This document shows positions 46,893 through 56,800 of a DNA stretch of 64,000 bases, piece by piece. Origin of the DNA: Turritopsis dohrnii (taxonomy: Eukaryota; Cnidaria; Hydrozoa; Anthoathecata; Oceaniidae). The translations under genes and the position numbers were made by a program. The notes beneath the pieces were generated by a model. The model searched no databases and had not been told where the DNA came from. It saw only the letters and a list, made by a program, of their open reading frames with translations. The DNA is taken from positions 806,001-870,000 of the forward strand of contig BQMF02000172.1 in NCBI GenBank assembly GCA_027922465.2, in the 5' to 3' direction. The stretch's first letter is position 1; every line of letters starts with the position of its first letter.

Positions 46893-48551
46893 CCTTAGTT
46901 CCCTTAATTTTCGCGCCCCTTTAATTTTCGCGCACTTGACCCGCGCGAAAATTAAAGGTGCGCGAAAAGCACCTATTTTCGCGCACTTGACCGCGCGAAA
47001 ATTAAAAGGTGCGCGAAATAGCAAAATTCTTCATTTTTCTCAATTTTCGAGCTTTTATATAGAAATATACCTTATTATACACTTATATAACTAATATAAT
47101 TAATCAAGTATTTAAGGCGGGTAAACAGAGTGCGGCAATGAGACTCAGGAATGAAAAATGGAAGTGAAAATGCTTTATTAATCTGAAAAAAATGAATCGA
47201 GCTTTTTTGGTTAAGATATCGTTGGTGGTGATTCTTGTTTCTTCATTAATACATGAACACTTAAAAAATACTACAGTATTTCAGTCATCAATAACTATAA
47301 CTTCAGAAATAGTTTGAGTTTCTGGTACTGCTTACTTAAAGAATACGGTGGAACAATTCAATTAGGAATCAAGTGGTGTGAATCTATTTCGCGACGGCTT
47401 AAATTCGTCAAAAGAAAAGCAACCACAGCTAAGCCTTTGATAGCACCTGGCCTTATCAAGGAGATTGGGCTTACATTTTACAAAGAAATCAACGAAATCG
47501 TTAATGCCCATCAAATTCCAGCTGATATGATTATCAATATTGATCAGACTCCGCTTCCATTTGTGCTCATCAGCAAGTACACACTGGAAAAAAAGGGTAG
47601 CTCCCGCGTTTCTGTACCAGGGACTTCCGACTACCGCCAGATTACTGGAACATTCGCCATATCTCTGTCTGGCAATTTCTTGCCTATCCAGCTTATCTAC
47701 CAGGGAAAAACTCAAAGAAGCCAGCCCAAATTTGAGTTTCCCAGCGAATTCCATGTCACTCAAACCCCGAATCATTGGGCTGACGAAAAAACCAGCATTG
47801 AGATGGTGAAGAAGATTTTAATTCCTTACATAAAAGAGAAGCGAAAAGAATTGAACGCTCCGCAGAAACCATGGCTGTTGATTTGCGACGTCTTCAAAGG
47901 ACAATGGACCGAAGCGGTTAAGAGCGTTGTCAAAGAATCAAATGGTAAAATGGTTCCTGTGCCAAACAACTGGACTAACTACTTCCAGCCATTAGATCTT
48001 ACCGTCAACAAGAGCAGCAAAGATTTCTTACGGAAAGAGGCTCAAAACTGGTACTCACAGGAGATCATGAAGCAGATGCAAGCAGGAAAACGTTCCGACC
48101 AAATAAAAGTCGATGTTCGAATTTCTGTGGTTAAACCACTACACGCTAAGTGGATAGTCAAATACTACGATTATGCAAGGAGTAAACCGGAAATTATCAT
48201 CAACGGGTGGAAAGAGTCCGGAATTACTGAACATCTTCAAAAGAAGATAGATTTGGACCCTTTTTCTTCTAAAGTTATTTAACGAATGCCTTACTATTGT
48301 AACCATAGTATGTTGTAACTTATATCTGTTGATAAAAGGAAGAGCCGACTAAAAGTAAATACCAAAGTGTGTGGTTTATCCATGTCTTTGTGTTTTGGCC
48401 AAATAACCTGTTTTGAAAAATTTATGAATTTGAGGGTGCGCGAAAATTATTGGGTGCGCGAAACTGAGTTTTTAAGGGGTGCGCGAAAATTAAAGGCGCG
48501 AAAATTAAAGGCGCGAAAATTAAAGGGGCGCGAAAATTAAGGGAACTAAGG
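46893..48551 (+). mobile_element. pogo/Tigger-type DNA transposon, copy 2
   Basis: 1,659 bp with the same CCTTAGTTCCC termini as copy 1, flanked by TA (46891-46892; 48552-48553). No difference from copy 1 was found by eye. It sits in the 3' UTR of the LINE, 14 bp beyond the LINE's last stop codon, so it is younger than that LINE insertion. Confidence 0.92.
47314..48282 (+). CDS. pogo-like DDE transposase, N-terminally truncated (copy 2)
   Basis: The 322-codon frame is identical in translation to that at 27821-28789, with the same stop just upstream of the first TTG and the same DD35D catalytic triad. Because both copies share the same truncation, the truncated form itself was the mobilised master, probably driven by a full-length transposase elsewhere in the genome. 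Confidence 0.85.
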   Translation: MSFWYCLLKEYGGTIQLGIKWCESISRRLKFVKRKATTAKPLIAPGLIKEIGLTFYKEINEIVNAHQIPADMIINIDQTPLPFVLISKYTLEKKGSSRVSVPGTSDYRQITGTFAISLSGNFLPIQLIYQGKTQRSQPKFEFPSEFHVTQTPNHWADEKTSIEMVKKILIPYIKEKRKELNAPQKPWLLICDVFKGQWTEAVKSVVKESNGKMVPVPNNWTNYFQPLDLTVNKSSKDFLRKEAQNWYSQEIMKQMQAGKRSDQIKVDVRISVVKPLHAKWIVKYYDYARSKPEIIINGWKESGITEHLQKKIDLDPFSSKVI

Positions 48552-48678
48552 TATATGTTTAAAAAAAAAAAAAATAAATAAAAAATAAAAAAGTTTGTAA
48601 ATACATTTAACATACACACCACATACAAATTTCTAGGAGAAGAACCATGTAGCAAAATGGAGCTAGAAATAAATCGGT

Positions 48679-48710
48679 TATTATTATTATATTATTATTA
48701 TTATTATTAA
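48679..48710. repeat. (ATT)n microsatellite, LINE 3' tail
   Basis: About ten ATT units with one interruption, directly after AAATAAATCGG. Read as the 3' terminus of the LINE. Confidence 0.85.
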
Positions 48711-48714
48711 TTAA

Positions 48715-49000
48715 TCACATGTTCACATCTGTTTTCAGAGCAAAATTCTTTCGGAACGTTGTTATCTTGCACTTTAAATGTGTCCATAATGTCCAATATT
48801 GCTCTTTAGGCAATCCATTTTCCTCTTTCCTTTTATCAAAATTAGGAGAAACAATTTCGTCAAAAAACTCCAGGGATTTATCCGTGTTTGACCAATGGTT
48901 TGTGGTAAATCCGACAGAAAACGACGCTAGGAATTCATATCTGGGTAAAGAGCTTTTGGTTTTACCACCGAAGATCAATCATTGGTAAAAATGCCTTTTA
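48715..49000 (-). mobile_element. diverged fragment of a pogo/jerky-type transposase
   Basis: The minus frame 48978-48715 encodes MIFGGKTKSSLPRYEF, NHWSNTDKSLEFFDEI and KEENGLPKEQYW. These align with IYQGKTQRSQPKFEF, NHWADEKTSIEMVKKI and RKELNAPQKPW of the pogo copies. The catalytic Asp that should follow (MDTFKGQ-like) is replaced (LWTHLKCK). Only about 88 codons remain. Confidence 0.7.
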
Positions 49001-49097
49001 TAGGGACATGCTTTGAACCTTTGAAGCTAAAACTGTACTTGCCTCGAAAAACGTAAGTATTTTGGATACTTTGTTGAATACTTTTTAACGGCAGATG

Positions 49098-49390
49098 ATC
49101 TGTATAGCTCACTTGGTAAGACGGTGAACTAGTATGGGTGATGGTTGGTTGTGGTTCAAATCCTGGCACTGTATAATGCTAATGTGATATGATCACTTAT
49201 AGAATGATAATGTATGCAGCAGAAAGCTGTATGATGTAATGAACGAGTTCAAAAAATTACTTAAGACCTGAATCACCTATCAGTCTAGTATGTGCAAGTT
49301 CTTCGCCTTAAAATCTGAGGTATGTATTTCTGGTGGAGGCCCACATGGTTCACTTCAATTCCAGCATCAGTAGAATAAATACAAAAAAAG
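49098..49390 (+). mobile_element. tRNA-derived SINE (candidate)
   Basis: A-box-like TAGCTCACTTGG (49105-49116) and B-box GGTTCAAATCC (49153-49163) are spaced as positions 8 and 56 of a tRNA. The acceptor arms do not pair, so it is not a tRNA gene. About 200 bp of unrelated body follow, ending in an A-rich stretch (about 49370-49400). Confidence 0.6.
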
Positions 49391-49599
49391 CAGAAAAACA
49401 AGATGAAGTTCTATAGGTAGATGCGTGACGACCAATCTCCTTTCTCAATTTTTCCGGGATGTCCTTTCGGGGATGTCCTTTTGATATTATTTTGGTCTAG
49501 CATGTGACTTTCATCTACAACAAACCGCAAAAGTTCTAAAAATGGTTTACAGTTTTACAGTTTTGCGGTTGCCACGTCAACAAGAACTCAACATAGGTT

Positions 49600-49956
49600 G
49601 CAGCAAAGGCTGGTGACAAAGTTCGTGTGGAAACTGAGACTGACAAAGATTCCAAAACAATTAAAGCATCAGACGACCAACAAGTTCAAACAGTTAGACA
49701 TATCCCACGAGAAACATCTCGACATGTTTACTCAGAATCGGATTCAGATGAGGAAATCAACGTGTTTATCCAAGGATCTTCAGATGAGAGTGACGAAGTC
49801 ATAAGGAATCCACGGGGAAAGAGAAAAGCACCGGTAATAACAGAAACTGCCGATGAAAGTGATAGTGAGGTAGTTCAAAAGAAAAAGAAGAAGATAGCTA
49901 CAATAGAAGAAACGCCTGAAACCATAGCAGGAACCAAAATAGATTTCTTATACTGA
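49600..49956 (+). CDS. hypothetical acidic Ser-rich C-terminal exon
   Basis: An open frame from just after a TAG at 49594 to a stop at 49956 (about 119 codons). The product is Ser/Asp/Glu-rich with CK2-like sites (SESDSDEE, SSDESDE) and basic clusters (RGKRKAP, QKKKKKI) that could act as nuclear signals. Composition and a possible acceptor (GGTTGCAG at about 49602) suggest a real or former terminal exon, perhaps a retro-inserted one. No partner exon was found nearby and the family is not recognised. Confidence 0.35.
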   Translation, partial: AAKAGDKVRVETETDKDSKTIKASDDQQVQTVRHIPRETSRHVYSESDSDEEINVFIQGSSDESDEVIRNPRGKRKAPVITETADESDSEVVQKKKKKIATIEETPETIAGTKIDFLY

Positions 49957-50163
49957 TTATGACTTTGAAATTGAAAAATAAAATTATACCTTCAAAGTTA
50001 TGAAATCTTTAGAAAAGGACCAAAATGTGAATCGGACAAAAATGTTAATAGGACAAAAGTGACTAAAACAGTTTTAGGTGACTAAAATTTTGTCCGATGA
50101 ATATTTCCGTCTGACTAAAATTTTGTCCCATAAGGTAGCTTGTTAAGATCTCAAACCGAAATT

Positions 50164-50165
<2 letters not shown>

Positions 50166-50231
<66 letters not shown>
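50166..50231. repeat. (AATC)n microsatellite
   Basis: About sixteen uninterrupted AATC units. Confidence 0.95.
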
Positions 50232-50233
<2 letters not shown>

Positions 50234-50254
50234 CAGTCACTTATTCTCATAGAG

Positions 50255-50405
50255 GAATATTCGTTTGGCGTCCTTTTCTTTTCGAATTTCGATTAGATTC
50301 TGCGTGTTTACGTTACAAAGATAAAAAGCAATGAAATTTTTGTTTCAGATTGAATACTTGGGGTGTTTGAATAGTAGAGAATCAATTGTGATTTTGGTAA
50401 GATAC
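50255..50405. repeat. copy of the EF-hand downstream flank
   Basis: Similar to 39053-39240 (GAATATTCGTTTGGCGTCCT, TTGTTTCAGATTGAATACTT). It marks the downstream boundary of the duplicated unit that includes pseudogene C. Confidence 0.6.
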
Positions 50406-50707
50406 ATTGTCCGATAAGGTAAATGTTTTCGAGTAACTAGCTCGTTGATTTAACGAATCTTCTTTATTTTTCGTTTTGAACTGATACACGCGTGTTCCCA
50501 AGAAAGGATATTTTCACATGTTTTACAACCACGAGTTGAATGGAAAAATCACAGAAAAGAATGCAATTTTTTCATCTAGTAGAAATGGAATACAGTAGTC
50601 TCTCTGATTAGCGGACACTGTTGGTGCAAAAAATTTTTGTCAGCTGATTAGAAGTTTTATGTTCCAAACTTCAGATCATCTCAGTCGATTACAAAATTAC
50701 CACAGAT

Positions 50708-51234
50708 GAGATTTTGATGTATCATATTTTAAATTTCGTCTATTTCGTAAAAAGTTATGAAGCAAAACATTTTATATCTACTTTTAAAAAATGCCATTTT
50801 TTAAGAAAAAATAGGGTATTAAATTTAATTTAATTTTTTGTATTGTGCATTATTTGTTTATAGAAAAAATCTTTTTTATTCGTTTGAAAAATAATTTCCA
50901 TTTGCTTGAATACGTTTTCTTGCTCGAGAAACCATGGCTGCGAAAGCTTTAACGACCATAGTTGGCTGCAGATTATTACATGAGAGACAATTTCATTTTG
51001 AAGTTCTCTCAAATTCTTTGGTTGCTGATTAACAGGTTTCGTCCAAATTTGCTTCTTAAGAAATCCCCACAGAAAAAAGTCACACACAGCAAGATCTGGA
51101 GATTGTGGTGGCCAAGGCCAATCACCTAGTTTTTCTTTAAAAATGACATTTTTTAAAAGCAGATATAAAATGTTTTGCTTCATAACTTTTTACGAAATAG
51201 ACGAAATTTAAAATATGATACATCAAAATCTAAG
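50708..51234 (-). mobile_element. mariner-type transposase scrap between near-identical inverted arms
   Basis: The arms 50708-50806 and 51136-51234 are almost identical reverse complements of about 99 bp. Between them the minus strand encodes WPPQSPDLAVCDFFLWGFLK, the WPxxSPDLxxxDFFLWG signature of mariner/SETMAR-type transposases, followed by NLRELQNEI. Only the C-terminal third of a transposase is present. True element ends were not fixed. Confidence 0.75.
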
Positions 51235-51570
51235 TTAATCTTTCGTCTTTCAAGTAAAAAAAATCTCTAGATGTATAACAGAGTATTTTTTTAAAAATAT
51301 CAGTTCAAATGTATACACTTTTTTTGGCGCACCCGGTAAAGTCAGTCATCTATTTTCTTGTTTTATTATTAAGAATCCAGATTTCGAAAACGTGAATCCA
51401 TTACTGGCTATTCTTCATCAAATGTCGAGTATTCACAAAGGGAAAGGGGAAGTCTTAAAAACCACCCTTAACCATTCAACTTTAAAAGATTAGATCTGGA
51501 ATTTCTCCCATTCAGTGAGATTTACTATGACATTTTCAGGCAAAAATTTCCATCTAATGTATTTCGATTA

Positions 51571-53301
51571 TTAATCGTGCTCATAGCGAACTACAGCACT
51601 TTTAACGACCTGTTCAAACAGACCTGTATTAAACTTTACGTCTGCAATTTCACATTCTCCACCATTTTCAGTTGACTTTCTGTACATCAACACGTGATCG
51701 ATAGGTGCGTCTGGACAGTCAGACAACATCGTTCTCCATTTTCCCGTCAAATGATCGTTTGAGTGGATTGTGTTTGGTGGAACGTACATCACGTGGTACT
51801 TGGGAATTTTAAAAGCTGTAAAAAATAAGGAAAATAGAAAGAGCTATGACCAAGCCTCTTTAATATATGTGTGGAATATTTCGATCATTTGATCATGTTA
51901 TTTTGCGCTTGTGCGGTAACTTCCATGACTTTATTTTGAAAAAGTAGATGGTGGGAGAAGAAGATGGTGTACTTAAGACGGCGCATGTGCCACAAAAACT
52001 TGTCATGCCCGCTGTACAACTCGCAGACCACAGTTTCTATGCATCCCAGAGTTAAACTGATAACAGAACGAAAGAGTTCCCACTTGGTCCATTTTTTGCA
52101 ATTTGGGTCTAAAGTTCCAGTTTAGTGGATCTATCGTTTTGTTTCGTATGTGAGCGATTATAAATTTTATTTTCTAAGCCATATTTTATAGACTTATCTT
52201 TCGGTGGCACTTGCAATTAAAGCATGATTATATTTCAGGTAAAAAACCAAAGATGCTAACTTTAGTTGTGATAAATATTATTCAATTAATTGTAGGATAG
52301 CTTTAAGATGAAATGCTTTCTTTATTTTCCTGGAAAAAATAATGAACAAACATTAAACAAAATACCGCAGAAGACCTTATCCCAGAAGATCGGGATTTAT
52401 TGTCAGTCTTTCTCTTTTATATTTATATTCTGTAGGTCTGCAGCTATCAACTTATTTTTAGTATGTTGAGAATGTTTTAGGATTGTGCGGGCTTACTTAC
52501 TAATAGCGTCATCGAATAAGGTAGAAAATCGGGATTTATTGTCAGTCTTTCTCTTTTATATTTATATTCTGTAGGTCTGCAGCTATCAACTTATTTTTAG
52601 TATGTTGAGAATGTTTTAGGATTGTGTGCGCTTACTTACTAATAGCGTCATCGAATAAGTTAGAAAAAATTTAATTCATAAAACATCTTAATCATTTAAC
52701 TTTATCATTTTGGCATTTACATCCAAATGTTTAGCATTTTCAAAGAAGCGAAACCGTTTGTTTTACAGTTTCGGTAAAAAGTCAAATAAAATTAAATCCA
52801 TAACAGTAATTCCTATCACATTGAAGAATAGGTATATTGATAGTCAAGACTGTTTTCGGAAACGTAGAATCGCGACTTTTCATTAACATTCCGTGAGGAA
52901 TGGGCGATTATGTATATGACGGTTCGTAGAAAGTTTTTGACGCCTCCGCATATTCTAATGAACAAATAACAATGTTTATACCCTAACAAACAAACGAATG
53001 TTTCCACGTCGCGCTTCTGGTATACAAGCACCTTGCATTATTCAGATAACACTTTTCCAAAAACAAAAAGGTGGATTTGACAGTTTCATTTCAGTAGGAA
53101 AAACTGAAATCTTCAGATGATTAAATTTAACATTGGGTTTAGATTGCAGTAGATGTTTGAATTTAAGTTAACATTAGGAAAGGCATCTTGCTAATATTAA
53201 AAATTTGTATATCTAACAAAGCTGAAAGACATACCTTGTTTAGGATCATCTTGATCCTCGTATAAAACAACACAATCTCTCCACTCACGATCCTTCAGAA
53301 A
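51571..53301 (-). pseudogene. EF-hand protein copy C, remnant
   Basis: Three exon equivalents survive: exon 1 at 53301-53235, in which the ATG position reads TTT; exon 2 at 53103-53008 (intact); and exon 5 at 51815-51571 (intact to the YEHD stop, with GGE in place of A's EE). The EF-hand exon and exon 4 are absent. Loss of start and calcium-binding exons makes this non-functional. The interval between exon 2 and exon 5 holds a 139-bp tandem duplication. Confidence 0.85.
52389..52666. repeat. 139-bp tandem duplication
   Basis: Two adjacent units (52389-52527 and 52528-52666) starting ATCGGGATTTATTGTCAGTC are identical except for about three bases, so the duplication is recent. Confidence 0.9.
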
Positions 53302-53840
53302 GTTCGATTTGTTATGGAATGTCACGGTAAACTGATTTCACAAGTGTTAGTAAAACTACATGGTTGCTATATGCGTCATAGACAACTTATCTCATTGTCT
53401 TCATCTTTTCAGTTTGGGATATCTAGTGGCGCATACAACGTATGTCAAGCTTTGCTATTACCCAAGCTTATCTTGCTTATTTCTTGTCATTTTTGGAATC
53501 ACATTTCGTAGAAAGAAAAGAAACCTCGTGCTTTTATAAGGCATCGACAAACAAAAAAGTTCGTAAAAAGTTCGAAAATTTAACTCTGTAACAATTTGTT
53601 TTTCTTCTTATTTTTCATTGTCTTCTTATTTTTCACTGTTTTCGAAACTGTGGGACAAGAACACAATCCCTTCAACTTTGTTAAGTCCAGTTCAAGAGGT
53701 ATTTTATTGAGTCTGTTCAAACAGTGTCAATCCTTGAATAGGTTATATTGAATAGCCACTAATAACATGCCAAAGAAATGTGTTTCGAAATTTTCTTTCC
53801 AGCAACTGTACAAATATTATTTTTTTTATGTATTTAGCAA
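53302..53840. other. intergenic between copy C and ORC3
   Basis: No gene recognised. It holds the upstream side of the dead copy C and the 3' flank of ORC3. Confidence 0.5.
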
Positions 53841-56800
53841 TCAACAACCACCCCATGTGAGTCTAGCCACGTGATCGGTTTTCCGTTTGGTTGACTTGAT
53901 GAAACCAAGGAATTGAAGTTCGGATACTGAACGAATGAAACGAGCTCTGATGAAACGTTAAGGAATAAAACAGACGGAAAGAGCTACACTCTCTCTTCTA
54001 GGCACATCAGGATAAGAGATCTGTTTGGCACAACAGTCCCTTTTTGTAATAAGCGAATAATATAAGCAGGTAAAAGACCTTCATGTCCTTTTGACCAAAG
54101 GACGACATTTGCTTCTAACGATGTTACAATCAAAAATATTGTTTTGATGTTTTTTTATCAGATTGTCTCGTTATTCATGTTCATGTACCAACTTTAAGTA
54201 CAGACTTCCTGGTCCTCCTCTTATAACCTCAGACCTCCCATGTGCACTGAATACTAATTATTTTCATTTATATAGAGAGGGAAGTGTTTATTAGCAAGTG
54301 GTCTTAACATGATCATTTCGCTTACGAAAAGGATACTGTATTTGTTCTTCGATTTTCTTCTTCTGATTCGTTTTCTTCCCTTCGTTAACCGTTGGATCAA
54401 TCACTGTAATAAAAGCCTAAAAAAGAAAATCAACATACCTCTCAAATCGTGTACAGTTCCCATCCACGTTTAACATACTGATGGTGTTTCAAAATTGTGA
54501 ATTCCCAGTTGCGATATGATCGTGTGTAATCTTCACCAACTAGCACATGATCGTGACCGTAAAATCTGAGTCTGTGTACGAAGTTGATTAAGCTTACTTG
54601 TAACCAATCGTATAGATTGATTAGTTTTCCACATTCAAGATGAAGCTTGTAGAGAATACAGATATCTGGCATAGTGTCCTGTATCACATCTCTTTGCGGT
54701 GGACAGCAACAACACTGACAGATAAAAGAAAAGGAACATAAAGAAAACCTGTTCATTATCATTTGAAGAAGCCTACGTCTATTTTAGAATTGATAGTAGA
54801 CATGGTTCAATGCAGATAGGTTTTGAGATCGGAGTAACTGCATCAGTATGTACGAAAATTTACCTTCAAGTATGAATGTGGGTTCGATAAAGCATTCTGA
54901 AGAGCAAACCGTGGAGTTCCATTTAAATGCTATAAAACACAACAACAAAATTATTTTCGCTTGTCAATGGTAAGTGAATGAATGAAGGACTTGACCACCT
55001 TTTGTACGGTCTCCATTTCGTTATAGTAAAAAATTTCATGAAGTGGAAAGGATAAAGGTGAAATCAAGTATTTCCTAGAAAAGAAAAGGATGAAAATTTT
55101 ATGAAATGTGTTCAACGGGATTTATCAGGGTTCAGTTGGGATTATGATGGTTCGTCATACCGAAACATGTGATCGAAAACATCGACGATCTCGTTTCGAA
55201 GTTTTTCGTATGGGCTTTCTTTCTTCTGTTCTTTAACAGCTAGTTTTAATTTCTGAAAGAAGACAAACATATATCGAAAGAAATCGAAAGGAATCGTGGA
55301 GCTACCTGAGAAGCTGGTTAATTTGATGAGATTACGCAAAAAAATCCGATATTTGATCGACCGTCATTAATGCTGACGTAACATTGTAATTTTTGTTTAT
55401 ATTTCAAGTTGTGATGATAACATCTTTCTATTTTTGTCTTTGAAGAAGATGCACAAGAAAATATGACAAACTTTACCCGCGAAATTAAATCCACTTCAAA
55501 GAGTGTTATATCAAAGTCATACTGAGGAAACTGCACACTATTAACAATAGTTGGAAGAAAATTAGAATTTTTTGAATGAATTCCTTGAATTGAAACCGGC
55601 CACCACATGGCATTTCTGATAATTCCCCGTACATGCTAAATCGAACGATTTCTCCTACCTGCTGAAATTCATAGCGACTTTTATAAATAGCTGGTTTTGT
55701 AACGTTATCTTTACAAGAGCTGCTTTCCTCCAAAATCATCTCTATATCATAACGAAAGACATCAGAAAATCGTTAGAGCGACCCTAACCGATCCAACTAC
55801 ACAACCCTTTTATGAGACGAACATATGGCGCAAACACAAGGTGAAGATACTTCCTGCCACTGCTCAGAGAACCATCTCGTGCGTCCCTAACCTACTTTAA
55901 ATCATTTCCCTGTAACATTACCGAAATCGTTACACGTCCTGAAGTCTTAAGTTAAGTAGGCTAGCTGGCTTCATAAAAACGCCAGATGAAATCTGTCTCG
56001 GCAAAGCAAGCCAGCCTGAGTAGCGGCATTTGTGCACCTCCATACAAACACCCTTAAAAAAGGATACAATATCGAAACCATTTCTGAAAAGAGAGATTAG
56101 AATGTGCGAGAATAATATCTTGTATCTCACCGTCAATATGGTCGAACTTTTGAATGAATTCTTCCAATAAGCAGACGTCGTCGCCAAATTGTACGCAATC
56201 ACTAGAAAAAGGCGAAATAAAACAACAGACCAAAAAAACAACAGACCAAAGTTTTGATGGAATTCGAACAAAGATATAATTTGTCCTTCCTTGTACAAGT
56301 GCTGGTCAACGAATTAGAATAATTTGAAATAGTGCAGTCATTAAATTCTTTGAATGCATTTTTTGTGCAGAAAGCAAATCAGGTGTTCACCGCACCTGTC
56401 CTACTCGTTAGACTAATCACAGAACTCGTTACCTGTAAAAAATTTGCTCAGCTGAGCTTTCCAAAAGGCCCATTTAGGCCATTTAACTGTGACACTGTTG
56501 TTTTATTGAATTAGAATAATGGAGAAACCGTTTCATTGAATTAGAATAATTTTTATTATAATTAGAATCATCACTTTCTCAGTATTTTGTTGCTGCCCCC
56601 TTGGCTTGTATGACTGCCTGAAGTCTCCGCGGCATCGATTTGACCAGCTTGTCGCAAGTTTCCGCACTCGCAGCTTCCCAGGCAGTGGCGATGTTCTGCT
56701 TCAGTTGGTCCAGCGTAGTAGGCTTCTGTCGCGATTTTCCGCTTGACGATGGCCCACAGGTTTTCAATGACATTGAGGTCAGGCGAGTTGGCCGGCCATG

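Larger units (their letters stand above)
44785..48710 (+). mobile_element. 5'-truncated LINE (jockey/CR1-like) with ATT-repeat tail, split by pogo copy 2
   Basis: A frame from about 44785 to 46117 encodes the segment before RT (TRPPAPWMRD, KSKFYKKAF-like helix) and the RT domain, with SPNDYRPISVLPVLSKVYEK, ADYSKAFDTIDF, GVPQGSILGP and QYADDTKIY. After one frameshift near 46100 the thumb/C-terminal part continues (46180-46878, ending IARTL). The endonuclease is missing. The 3' UTR resumes after the pogo insertion at 48552 and ends in TAAATCGGTTATTATT and an (ATT)n tract, as in LINEs that end in microsatellites. It is dead but fairly young. Confidence 0.88.

Noticed and set aside
49098..49170. 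Possible tRNA gene
   Set aside because: A and B boxes are present but the acceptor and anticodon stems do not pair, so it is called a SINE head instead.
54442..54602. Continuation of the ORC3 exon as an alternative C-terminus ([13 protein letters not shown]...)
   Set aside because: A GTAAGC donor follows WLQ, and downstream exons encode the expected AFITVI and [11 protein letters not shown] sequence, so the read-through is intron.
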